Assembly: GCA_964529155.1 (NCBI GenBank)
Contig: CAZGVV010000048.1
Location: 1-16,166 of the forward strand
Reading direction: 5' to 3'
Length of the DNA: 16,166 nt
From: CAZGVV01 sp964529155
Lineage (GTDB): Bacteria > Pseudomonadota > Alphaproteobacteria > Rickettsiales > SXRF01
Part shown: one piece after another, positions 8,054 to 14,675 of the stretch
Numbering within the stretch: position 1 is the first letter of the stretch
Layout of the letters: every line of letters starts with the position of its first letter
Translations under genes and position numbers: made by a program
Notes under the pieces: model-generated
What the model saw: the letters and a program-made list of their open reading frames with translations, nothing else
What the model was told of the DNA's origin: nothing
Databases searched by the model: none

Positions 8054-9088
8054 ATGACCTATAAAATCGCCGTTGTCGGTGCCACAGGCAATGTGGGCCG
8101 TGAAATTCTTAATATTCTTGCTCAACGCAATTTTCCTGCGCGGGAAGTGGTGGCTGTTGCTTCACGCCGTTCCGTGGGACGGCAAGTCAGTTTTGGCGAT
8201 GAAACTATTTTAATCGTGCAGGCATTGGATGAATTCGACTTCTCCGATGTCGATATCGCCCTCTTTTCGCCTGGGTCAGCTGTCTCGAAAGAATATGCTC
8301 CAAAAGCCGCTGCAGCCGGTTGCGTGGTAATCGATAACACCTCCCAATTCCGCATGGATGCAAAAGTGCCGTTGGTAGTACCAGAGGTAAACGGCGACGC
8401 ATTAAAGGATTTCCGTCGCTCCAATATCATTGCGAACCCCAATTGCTCAACTGCGCAAATGGTAGTGGCTTTGGCCCCCCTACATAAAGCAGCACGCATC
8501 GAGCGAGTGGTGGTATCTACTTACCAATCCGTTTCCGGTGCGGGGAAAGAAGGAATGGATGAGCTGTTTAATCAAACACGCGCGTTGTTCCTGAATGACC
8601 ATAAAGACCCAGAAAAATTTACTAAACGCATCGCATTCAATGCTATTCCGCATATCGACGTTTTCATGCAGGACGGCAGCACCAAAGAAGAGTGGAAAAT
8701 GGTGGCGGAAACCAAAAAGATTTTGGACCCGGACATCGAAGTGACGGCCACGTGTGTTCGCGTACCCGTATTTATTGGCCATTCTGAGGCTGTAAACCTG
8801 GAATTTGAACGCCCTATCACCGTGCCCGAAGCCCGTGCTTTATTGGAAAAAGCCCCTGGCGTTGACGTGGTGGATAAGCGCGACAATGGCGGTTATATGA
8901 CGCCAGTAGAGTGCGTAGGAGAAGATGCCGTATTTGTATCACGCATCCGTGAAGACAAAACGGTCAAGCACGGCCTGAACCTGTGGATCGTGTCCGATAA
9001 CCTCCGCAAGGGTGCAGCACTGAACGCAGTACAGATTGCAGAGACACTGATTAAAGATCACGGGCTGGTTCCGAAGAAAACGCATTAA
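8054..9088 (+). CDS. asd: Aspartate-semialdehyde dehydrogenase
   Basis: Asd reduces aspartyl-4-phosphate to aspartate 4-semialdehyde with NADPH. This is the branch point for lysine and diaminopimelate (peptidoglycan), threonine, methionine and isoleucine. The 344 residues show the Rossmann motif VVGATGNVGREIL, the catalytic cysteine Cys131 in ANPNCSTAQM, the STYQSVSGAGKEGMDEL block, and the active-site histidine region RVPVFIGHSEAVNLEFE. The protein is full length and intact. A weak ribosome-binding site (TTAGGATAAG) precedes the ATG. The pairing leuB-asd on one transcript is common in alphaproteobacteria. It is followed by a 75-base AT-rich gap with no clear terminator, then the lipoprotein gene. 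Confidence 0.98.
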   Translation: MTYKIAVVGATGNVGREILNILAQRNFPAREVVAVASRRSVGRQVSFGDETILIVQALDEFDFSDVDIALFSPGSAVSKEYAPKAAAAGCVVIDNTSQFRMDAKVPLVVPEVNGDALKDFRRSNIIANPNCSTAQMVVALAPLHKAARIERVVVSTYQSVSGAGKEGMDELFNQTRALFLNDHKDPEKFTKRIAFNAIPHIDVFMQDGSTKEEWKMVAETKKILDPDIEVTATCVRVPVFIGHSEAVNLEFERPITVPEARALLEKAPGVDVVDKRDNGGYMTPVECVGEDAVFVSRIREDKTVKHGLNLWIVSDNLRKGAALNAVQIAETLIKDHGLVPKKTH

Positions 9089-9117
9089 TTATTACACCAT
9101 TATTAATAAATAGTAAT

Positions 9118-9146
9118 TTGCACCAGTCCTCAACCTCATGTATTCC
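9118..9146 (+). promoter_or_regulatory. Possible promoter upstream of the lipoprotein gene
   Basis: TTGCAC (9118-9123) and TATTCC (9141-9146) are separated by 17 bases in the AT-rich asd-lipoprotein gap. Both elements are imperfect. If real, it would give rimM-trmD-rplS-leuCD a second transcription start independent of leuB. Confidence 0.25.
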
Positions 9147-9172
9147 TTTTATAACTTAAAAGGATGGATGTA

Positions 9173-9973
9173 ATGCGCCCTTACTATGTTTTGGCTGCTT
9201 TTGCCTTACTTACCGCTTGCGTTCAACCCAATTACCCCATGGGCATGAACCAGCAACAGTGGCAGATGATGACACCGGCGCAGCAACAACAAGCGTGGGC
9301 AGATCAGCAGCGGCAACAAGCATTAATTGCTCAACAGCAAGAAGCCGCCATGCGCCAGCAACAAGCGCAGCAGTTAGAAAATGAGAAAATCCGCTTGGAG
9401 CAAGGCGCGCGTGTCCGCCTTGGCATTACAGACCAAGAATGGCTACACATGCCTGAGCAGCAACGCTTCGCACTGCGTCAAGAACAAGAGCAAATTGAGC
9501 GCTCCATGCGCATACCCGTAGCCCCGCAGCCCATGCCAATGCCGGGCGCACCTGTTTATGGAGCACCTCCAGTACCAGCTTATGTTGTGCCTGTTCGGGA
9601 TAATAACCGCCTCTATACTAATCCAACCTATGGCGCCTTAGTGGATTGTGAAATCACTGGTGGCAAAGGCAAATTTGATCAAGGCTGGCGGCCTCTGGGG
9701 ACTACACACTTTTCTATCGCCAAAGGCGATGCACAAAATGTCGAAATACGCCGCTCTGATAAGCAGCGCTTTACCGATAATTTCTGGGTTGGATTCAGCC
9801 CCAACGAAGAATTAGAATTTTGTGCAGATGCTGATACCGATCAACGCTATAAGCGTTGCCGCAAAATTACCGTAACTCCTGCCTTTCAACAAGGCGTGAC
9901 CTCTCCTTTTTCCATTCCAAGTAAAATAGATGGCGCCAGCATTACCTGCCGCTTCGCGCAAGGACGGCGATGA
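9173..9973 (+). CDS. Gln-rich putative lipoprotein of unknown function, coupled to rimM
   Basis: I do not recognise this family. From ATG 9173 (AAGGA 8 bases upstream) it has 266 residues; an ATG at 9164 would only add three residues before the signal. Residues 1-16 form a lipoprotein signal (MRPYYVLAAFALLTAC) with lipobox LTAC and lipid-anchored Cys16. Residues 26-110 are very Gln-rich and helical. They contain two related segments, WQMMTPAQQQQAWADQQRQQ (from 30) and WLHMPEQQRFALRQEQEQ (from 90). A Pro/Met-rich linker (115-142) leads to a compact C-terminal domain (about 150-266) with four cysteines (159, 217, 229, 259), suiting two periplasmic disulfides. The stop codon overlaps the rimM start as ATGA, so the two are translationally coupled. 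It occupies the place where rpsP usually sits. The likely location is the periplasmic face of a membrane. Confidence 0.8.
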   Translation: MRPYYVLAAFALLTACVQPNYPMGMNQQQWQMMTPAQQQQAWADQQRQQALIAQQQEAAMRQQQAQQLENEKIRLEQGARVRLGITDQEWLHMPEQQRFALRQEQEQIERSMRIPVAPQPMPMPGAPVYGAPPVPAYVVPVRDNNRLYTNPTYGALVDCEITGGKGKFDQGWRPLGTTHFSIAKGDAQNVEIRRSDKQRFTDNFWVGFSPNEELEFCADADTDQRYKRCRKITVTPAFQQGVTSPFSIPSKIDGASITCRFAQGRR

Positions 9974-10467
9974 GTGAACGCATCCATCTTGGCACCATTA
10001 CCGGCGCGCATGGCATCCGTGGCGAAGTAAAAATTCGTACCCTTACGGAAGAACCGGAAAATGTGGCAGCATATGGCCCACTCTCCGACAAATCCGGCAA
10101 CCGCCAATGGACGGTGAGGATTACCGGCCAATGGAAAGAAGGGGTGATTGCCGCGCTCAGCGGAGTGGACAATCGCACTACGGCCGAAACGCTAAAAAAC
10201 ATCGCGCTTTATGCCCCAGCCAGTGCATTACCTGCTCCACCATCCGATGAATACTACGCCACTCAGCTGACTGACTTGTCAATTAAAGACTCATCCAACC
10301 TTTTGATTGGAAAAGTTATTGGTGTATATGATTTTGGCGCTGGTGATGTAGTGGAAATTGCATTTTCAGACGGCAAAACCGCTATGTATCCCTTCCAAAA
10401 AGCCTTTTTTCCTGAGATAAATATGGCCGAAAAATGGCTGCGCTTTGAAGCCCCCGAGGAAGTATGA
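9970..10467 (+). CDS. rimM: 16S rRNA processing protein RimM
   Basis: RimM is a 30S assembly factor that binds ribosomal protein S19 and helps mature the 16S rRNA head. The 165 residues begin with the family motif GTITGAHGIRGEVKIR (N-terminal RimM domain, about 6-85). The C-terminal PRC-barrel follows (about 93-163: DEYYATQLTDLSI, GVYDFGAGDVVEI, PFQKAFFPEI). The ATG overlaps the stop of the lipoprotein gene (ATGA). trmD follows on the same strand, as in most proteobacteria, but is separated by a 110-base gap filled with a repeat hairpin. The usual upstream neighbour rpsP is missing. Confidence 0.96.
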   Translation: MSERIHLGTITGAHGIRGEVKIRTLTEEPENVAAYGPLSDKSGNRQWTVRITGQWKEGVIAALSGVDNRTTAETLKNIALYAPASALPAPPSDEYYATQLTDLSIKDSSNLLIGKVIGVYDFGAGDVVEIAFSDGKTAMYPFQKAFFPEINMAEKWLRFEAPEEV

Positions 10468-10472
10468 GTAAA

Positions 10473-10571
10473 GTTACGAGTTGTGAGTTACGAGTTGCGA
10501 GCAATTACCTTTGCTATTTGCACACACGGATTTCCCACTTTACTCGCAACTCGCAACTCACAACTCGCACC
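10473..10571 (+). repeat. Heptad-tandem inverted repeat (hairpin) filling the rimM-trmD gap
   Basis: Two 32-base arms (10473-10504 and 10540-10571) are inverted copies, matching at 28 of 32 positions around a 35-base loop. Each arm is itself a 7-base tandem repeat: CGAGTTG, TGAGTTA, CGAGTTG, CGAG from 10477, and CAACTCG/CAACTCA/CAACTCG in the other arm. The element starts 5 bases after the rimM stop and ends 6 bases before the trmD ATG, and leaves no ribosome-binding site for trmD. There is no T-tract, so it is not an ordinary terminator. Confidence 0.85.
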
Positions 10572-10577
10572 TAACCT

Positions 10578-11291
10578 ATGCGCGCCATCATCCTCACCCT
10601 GTTTCCCGATATGTTCCCCGGCCCACTCGGTCAATCCCTTGCCGGACAAGCACTCGCCAATGGATTATGGTCATTGGAAATACTTAATATACGTGATTTT
10701 GCGACTGACAAGCACCGCACGGTTGACGATAAATCCTATGGTGGTGGCACGGGTATGGTACTGCGCGCCGATATACTGGAAGCCGCCATCGAAGCTGCCC
10801 GGGTACGTTTACCCAGCGCAGTGCTTGTCTATCCCTCGCCTCGGGGTGAGCCAGCCCGGCAAGCACGTATGGCGGAGCTTTGTCAGCAAGATCTCATTAT
10901 TTTATGCGGCCGCTTTGAGGGCATAGACCAAAGAATTATTGATTATTATCAGCCACTTGAGATTAGCTTTGGCGACATCATCTTCTCGGGCGGGGAAATT
11001 CCGGCCATGAGCCTGCTGGACGCCTGCATACGCCTTATTCCGGGCGTTATCGGCAAAGAATCGGCATTGGACGAAGAAAGCTTTAATTGCAGTGAAAATT
11101 CCGCTGGACTGCTGGAATATCCGCACTATACTAGACCCCCCATATGGAAGGGACTTCCGGTGCCGGAAGTACTCGCATCTGGAAACCATGCGCAGATCAA
11201 GGCATGGCGCGCAAACGAGGCAGAAACAGCCACGCGCAGCCGCCGCCCGGATTTGTGGGAACAGTATATACAAAGAAAGAACGCGCCATGA
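10578..11291 (+). CDS. trmD: tRNA (guanine-N1-)-methyltransferase
   Basis: TrmD methylates G37 next to the anticodon of a subset of tRNAs with S-adenosylmethionine, preventing +1 frameshifting. The 237 residues match the SPOUT-type trefoil-knot family: start MRAIILTLFPDMFPGPLGQS, RTVDDKSYGGGTGMVL, the knot LCGRFEGIDQRIIDYY, GDIIFSGGEIPAMSLLDA, and the C-terminal LEYPHYTRPPIWKGLPVPEV with the tRNA-binding tail RRPDLWEQY. It ends with an ATGA overlap with rplS. The ATG comes directly after the right arm of the heptad hairpin and lacks a Shine-Dalgarno sequence, so initiation may depend on upstream rimM translation. That last point is inference. Confidence 0.97.
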   Translation: MRAIILTLFPDMFPGPLGQSLAGQALANGLWSLEILNIRDFATDKHRTVDDKSYGGGTGMVLRADILEAAIEAARVRLPSAVLVYPSPRGEPARQARMAELCQQDLIILCGRFEGIDQRIIDYYQPLEISFGDIIFSGGEIPAMSLLDACIRLIPGVIGKESALDEESFNCSENSAGLLEYPHYTRPPIWKGLPVPEVLASGNHAQIKAWRANEAETATRSRRPDLWEQYIQRKNAP

Positions 11292-11713
11292 ACCTGCTGC
11301 AAAAATACGAAGCTGACCAGCTGAAAAAACTCTCTGAAAACAAACGCGTAGACAAATTCCAAGCCGGTGACACGGTGAAGGTGAATGTTCGCATTATCGA
11401 GGGTAATAACGAACGTATTCAGGCTTTCGAAGGCGTTGTCATCGCCATGAAAAACGCCGGCGTGCGCTCTGCTTTCACGGTTCGTAAAATCAGCCATGGC
11501 GAAGGCGTTGAACGCGTTTTCCCATCCTTCAGCCCACGTATTGACAGCGTAGAAGTACTGCGCCGCGGCACTGTTCGCCGTGCAAAGCTGTATTACCTCC
11601 GTGGCCTCACTGGCAAAGCCGCCCGTATCGTTGAGAAACGCGATACCAACCGCGACCGTGAAGCCGCTGCCGCATTACAGGCGCAAGCACCGGCAGCCAA
11701 AGAAGGCAAATAG
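11288..11713 (+). CDS. rplS: 50S ribosomal protein L19
   Basis: L19 sits at the 30S-50S interface near the intersubunit bridges. The 141 residues start MNLLQKYEADQLKKL and include the core GDTVKVNVRIIEGNNERIQ, FEGVVIAMKNAGVRSAFTVR, GEGVERVFPSFSPRIDSVEV and RRAKLYYLRGLTGKAARI. The Ala/Gln-rich tail (AAAALQAQAPAAKEGK) is a typical alphaproteobacterial extension past the E. coli length. The ATG overlaps the trmD stop (ATGA), so translation is coupled. An in-frame opening back to 11144 exists, but homology fixes the start here. A second heptad hairpin follows its stop codon. Confidence 0.98.
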   Translation: MNLLQKYEADQLKKLSENKRVDKFQAGDTVKVNVRIIEGNNERIQAFEGVVIAMKNAGVRSAFTVRKISHGEGVERVFPSFSPRIDSVEVLRRGTVRRAKLYYLRGLTGKAARIVEKRDTNRDREAAAALQAQAPAAKEGK

Positions 11714-11718
11714 ATTTT

Positions 11719-11786
11719 GATGAGCGATGAAGGATGAGCGATGAGAGTATAACAATCACCTCATCCTTCATCCCTCATCCTTCATC
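11719..11786 (+). repeat. Heptad-tandem inverted repeat (hairpin) filling the rplS-leuC gap
   Basis: Two 27-base arms (11719-11745 and 11760-11786) are inverted copies, matching at 22 of 27 positions around a 14-base loop. Each arm is a 7-base tandem repeat (GATGAGC, GATGAAG, GATGAGC, GATGAG from 11719; CATCCTT/CATCCCT-type units in the other arm). It begins 5 bases after the rplS stop and ends 4 bases before the leuC ATG, and leaves no ribosome-binding site for leuC. The repeat unit differs in sequence from the rimM-trmD element, but the architecture is the same. Confidence 0.85.
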
Positions 11787-11790
11787 CGCT

Positions 11791-13227
11791 ATGCCCCGTA
11801 CCCTTTACGATAAAATCTTCGACGCCCATCGTATTTCCGAGCAGGATGACGGCACTTGCCTGATCTATATTGATCGCCACCTTGTGCATGAAGTTACCAG
11901 CCCGCAAGCGTTTGAGGGCTTACGCATAGCCGGCCGTAAAGTACACCGGCCTGACGCCACGCTTGCCGTAGCAGACCATAATGTTCCCACCACCCCAGAC
12001 CGAAAAACCGGCATAAAAGAACCCGAATCCCGCCTTCAGGTGGAAACCCTGGTGCAAAATTGCGCAGAATTCGGCGTGCCTTATTTCCCGATGAATGACC
12101 GCCGCCAGGGTATTGTGCATATCGTCGGCCCCGAACAAGGGTTCACGCTGCCTGGCACTACTATTGTCTGCGGCGACTCACATACCAGCACGCACGGCGC
12201 GTTTGGCGCACTGGCATTTGGCATTGGCACAAGTGAAGTAGAGCACGTTCTGGCCACACAAACGTTGATTCAACGCCGCGCTAAAAACATGCGCGTGCAG
12301 GTGAATGGCGCATTACCGGCAGGCGTTACGGCCAAGGACATTGCCTTGGCGATTATTGGCCGCTTAGGTACAGCAGGCGGCACAGGATATGTAATTGAGT
12401 ATGCGGGTGAGGCTATTGAGAGCCTTTCCATGGAAGGCCGCATGACGTTGTGCAACATGAGTATTGAAGCAGGTGCACGCGCCGGATTGATCGCGCCAGA
12501 TGATACTACATTCGCCTATGTAAAAGGCCGCCCTATGGCGCCGCACGGTGAGGATTTCGAAAAAGCCGTAGCCTATTGGCGCACACTGCCATCCGATGCC
12601 AATGCCCATTACGACATGGATATTATCCTCAATGCCGCAGACATTGCCCCGCATGTAACCTGGGGCACGTCTCCCGAACAAGTGCTCCCTATCACAGCCA
12701 CCGTGCCTGACCCGGTTTCTATCGAAGATGAAGGCAAGCGCCATGCCGCACAGCGCGCGTTAGAATATATGGATTTGAAACCGGGTGAAAAGCTTACCGA
12801 CATCGCTATCGACAAAGTATTTATCGGTTCCTGCACCAACGGTCGCATCGAGGATTTACGCGCTGCGGCGGAGGCAATTCATGGCCAACATGTCAGTGCA
12901 ACCGTAAAACTTGCCATGATTGTTCCCGGCTCCGGTTTGGTAAAGGAACAGGCTGAAGCCGAAGGCCTGGATAAAATATTTACTACCGCCGGTTTCGAAT
13001 GGCGCGAACCCGGTTGCTCCATGTGCCTGGCGATGAACGCTGACCGCCTGGAGCCGGGCGAGCGCTGCGCTTCCACCAGCAACCGCAATTTTGAGGGCCG
13101 GCAAGGCCGCGGCGGCAGAACACATTTAATGTCCCCGGCCATGGCGGTTGCGGCGGCGATTGCAGGGCATTTGGTGGATGTGCGATCCAATGAAATTTAT
13201 TCCACGACTAAACTTGGAAGCAAATAA
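11791..13227 (+). CDS. leuC: 3-isopropylmalate dehydratase large subunit
   Basis: With LeuD this [4Fe-4S] aconitase-family enzyme isomerises 2-isopropylmalate to 3-isopropylmalate, the second step of leucine synthesis. From ATG 11791 it has 478 residues, a normal length, starting MPRTLYDKIFDAHRI. Cluster ligands are Cys348 (FIGSCTNGRIEDL), Cys409 and Cys412 (REPGCSMCLAMN). CGDSHTSTHGAFGALAFGIG, TSNRNFEGRQGRGGRTHL and SPAMAVAAAIAGHLVDVR complete the active-site set. An in-frame ATG at 11734 would add 19 residues translated from the heptad repeat, and homology rejects it. The chosen ATG has no Shine-Dalgarno sequence because the right arm of the hairpin lies immediately before it. leuD follows after 5 bases. 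Confidence 0.97.
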   Translation: MPRTLYDKIFDAHRISEQDDGTCLIYIDRHLVHEVTSPQAFEGLRIAGRKVHRPDATLAVADHNVPTTPDRKTGIKEPESRLQVETLVQNCAEFGVPYFPMNDRRQGIVHIVGPEQGFTLPGTTIVCGDSHTSTHGAFGALAFGIGTSEVEHVLATQTLIQRRAKNMRVQVNGALPAGVTAKDIALAIIGRLGTAGGTGYVIEYAGEAIESLSMEGRMTLCNMSIEAGARAGLIAPDDTTFAYVKGRPMAPHGEDFEKAVAYWRTLPSDANAHYDMDIILNAADIAPHVTWGTSPEQVLPITATVPDPVSIEDEGKRHAAQRALEYMDLKPGEKLTDIAIDKVFIGSCTNGRIEDLRAAAEAIHGQHVSATVKLAMIVPGSGLVKEQAEAEGLDKIFTTAGFEWREPGCSMCLAMNADRLEPGERCASTSNRNFEGRQGRGGRTHLMSPAMAVAAAIAGHLVDVRSNEIYSTTKLGSK

Positions 13228-13232
13228 CCCCT

Positions 13233-13853
13233 ATGCACCCCTTCCCCGCCCCCCTCATTGCCATCGCTGCGCCGCTGCCGATTGATAACATCGACACGGA
13301 TATGATTATTCCCAAGCAATTTTTAAAAACGATCAAGCGCACAGGGCTTAAAGACGGGTTGTTTTATGAAATGCGTTATGACATTTCAGGCAAGCGAATA
13401 GATGATTTTATCTTGCACCGCGAACCCTATACGCAGGCGCAAATTCTGGTCAGCGGCGCGAATTTTGGGTGTGGCTCCAGCCGTGAGCATGCGCCGTGGG
13501 CGTTGCTGGATTTTGGCATTCGCTGCGTTATCGCCACCAGTTTTGCAGATATATTTTTTAATAACTGTTTTAAAAACGGTATATTGCCGATTGTGCTGCC
13601 CTCGGAGCAGGTTAAACAACTCGCAGAAATGACGGCAAGTCAGCCCAATGCATCCATGACGGTCGATTTAGCGCAGCAGGAAGTACGCGCGGGTAATCAC
13701 GTATTTCATTTCCCGGTAGAATCTTTCCGCAAGCATTGCCTGTTAAACGGATTGGATGATATTGGCTTAAGCTTACAAAAAAGCGCCGCAATCACTACAT
13801 TTGAAGCGCAGCAGGCGAAGGCGATGCCGTGGCTTTATTCACCGCAGGCATAA
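13233..13853 (+). CDS. leuD: 3-isopropylmalate dehydratase small subunit
   Basis: LeuD supplies the swivelling substrate-recognition domain of isopropylmalate isomerase. The 206 residues have the family landmarks IDNIDTDMIIPKQFLKTI, the loop GANFGCGSSREHAPWAL, FADIFFNNCFKNGILPI, and the end LLNGLDDIGLSLQ...PWLY. It follows leuC by 5 bases, so the two subunits are made from one transcript in coupled fashion. The last 59 bases overlap the 3' end of the convergent FTR1 gene (13795-13853). The LeuD tail itself looks normal for the family, so the overlap probably came from the permease side. No terminator is visible after the stop. Confidence 0.97.
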   Translation: MHPFPAPLIAIAAPLPIDNIDTDMIIPKQFLKTIKRTGLKDGLFYEMRYDISGKRIDDFILHREPYTQAQILVSGANFGCGSSREHAPWALLDFGIRCVIATSFADIFFNNCFKNGILPIVLPSEQVKQLAEMTASQPNASMTVDLAQQEVRAGNHVFHFPVESFRKHCLLNGLDDIGLSLQKSAAITTFEAQQAKAMPWLYSPQA

Positions 13854-14658
13854 GTTTTTTGTAGGGCTGCATCGCTTGAATAGCGGTCAGAAGAATCGCT
13901 ATGGTTGCCATATAGACCATCACTTGAATTTCAATGGGTCGGGAAGAATAGCCAACCAACGCATGCAATGCCTGGCCAACGATACTTTTTTCAGGTAACC
14001 AGCTGGCCGTACTCCATAATTGATCGGTAAATTGCGTAATAACGCCTGCACTCACCAGCAATTTTGCTCCTTGTGACGCCATGCCCGCAGACAAAAATAT
14101 CAGCATCCAGCCCGTAACCTGGAACAAGCGGCGCGCGGCCATTTTAAGCAGGCCACGATACAGCAGGAATCCCATTAATCCGCCGCCCGCAAGACCTATC
14201 AAACTGCCGCCGACCAACGCTAATACGGATTCACCGGTGATTGCCATGCCATATAAAAATAATACGATCTCCGCCCCTTCACGCCACACCGCCAGCGCTG
14301 TTACCAGCGCCAGCGAATAGAGCGGCAGCCGGCCATCACGCACGGCTGCGCCCGTATCTTTTAAATGCGCTGATGCTGAGCGCGCATGCACGCGCATCCA
14401 CACTGCAGTGCCGCCTATCAGGGCCGCTGCAGCAAACAAAATCAACGCATTGAATAGCTCTTGCCCCATGCCTTCTGCTGCACGAGATAACGCGCCGGCA
14501 AAGAGAGCAATGGTGCCAGCCCCAAGCATTCCACCAAGCAAACCGAGTATTGTCCAGAGGCCACGCCCTGCACGCCCTTGGCTTGCGGCAAGCACAACGC
14601 TTACAATAAGCGCGATTTCCAATACTTCACGGAAAACAATGAGGGAAACGGAGAACAT
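13795..14658 (-). CDS. FTR1-family high-affinity iron permease
   Basis: This is an inner-membrane iron permease of the FTR1/EfeU/FtrC family, which takes up iron after oxidation by a partner. The 287 residues form about seven membrane segments and carry both iron-binding REXXE motifs: REVLE near the N-terminus (IVFREVLEIALIV) and REGAE in the fourth segment (VWREGAEIVLFLYG). The ATG at 14658 is preferred, with GAGAG 6 bases upstream. A TTG at 14673 would add five residues before the first membrane helix. It lies 17 bases downstream of the cupredoxin gene and is presumably under the same Fur-type promoter. A hydrophilic C-terminal tail (KKLMPAVNKATASPSPAALQM) is encoded largely opposite the end of leuD. 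No terminator is visible. Confidence 0.93.
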   Translation of the reverse strand: MFSVSLIVFREVLEIALIVSVVLAASQGRAGRGLWTILGLLGGMLGAGTIALFAGALSRAAEGMGQELFNALILFAAAALIGGTAVWMRVHARSASAHLKDTGAAVRDGRLPLYSLALVTALAVWREGAEIVLFLYGMAITGESVLALVGGSLIGLAGGGLMGFLLYRGLLKMAARRLFQVTGWMLIFLSAGMASQGAKLLVSAGVITQFTDQLWSTASWLPEKSIVGQALHALVGYSSRPIEIQVMVYMATIAILLTAIQAMQPYKKLMPAVNKATASPSPAALQM

Positions 14659-14675
14659 AGTATACTCTCGCAAAA

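Noticed and set aside
9089..9163. Terminator after asd
   Set aside because: The stretch is AT-rich with partial inverted repeats (AATTA/TAATT) but has no stable stem or T-tract.
10473..10571. Intrinsic terminator between rimM and trmD
   Set aside because: No T-tract follows the hairpin in either direction, and the downstream gene begins within 6 bases.
10473..11786. CRISPR array
   Set aside because: The short repeats are 7-base units without spacers, arranged as inverted arms, not direct repeats of 25-40 bases with unique spacers.
11734..11790. LeuC start at ATG 11734
   Set aside because: The 19 added residues are translated from the heptad repeat, and LeuC homology begins at MPRTLYDKIFDAH (11791).
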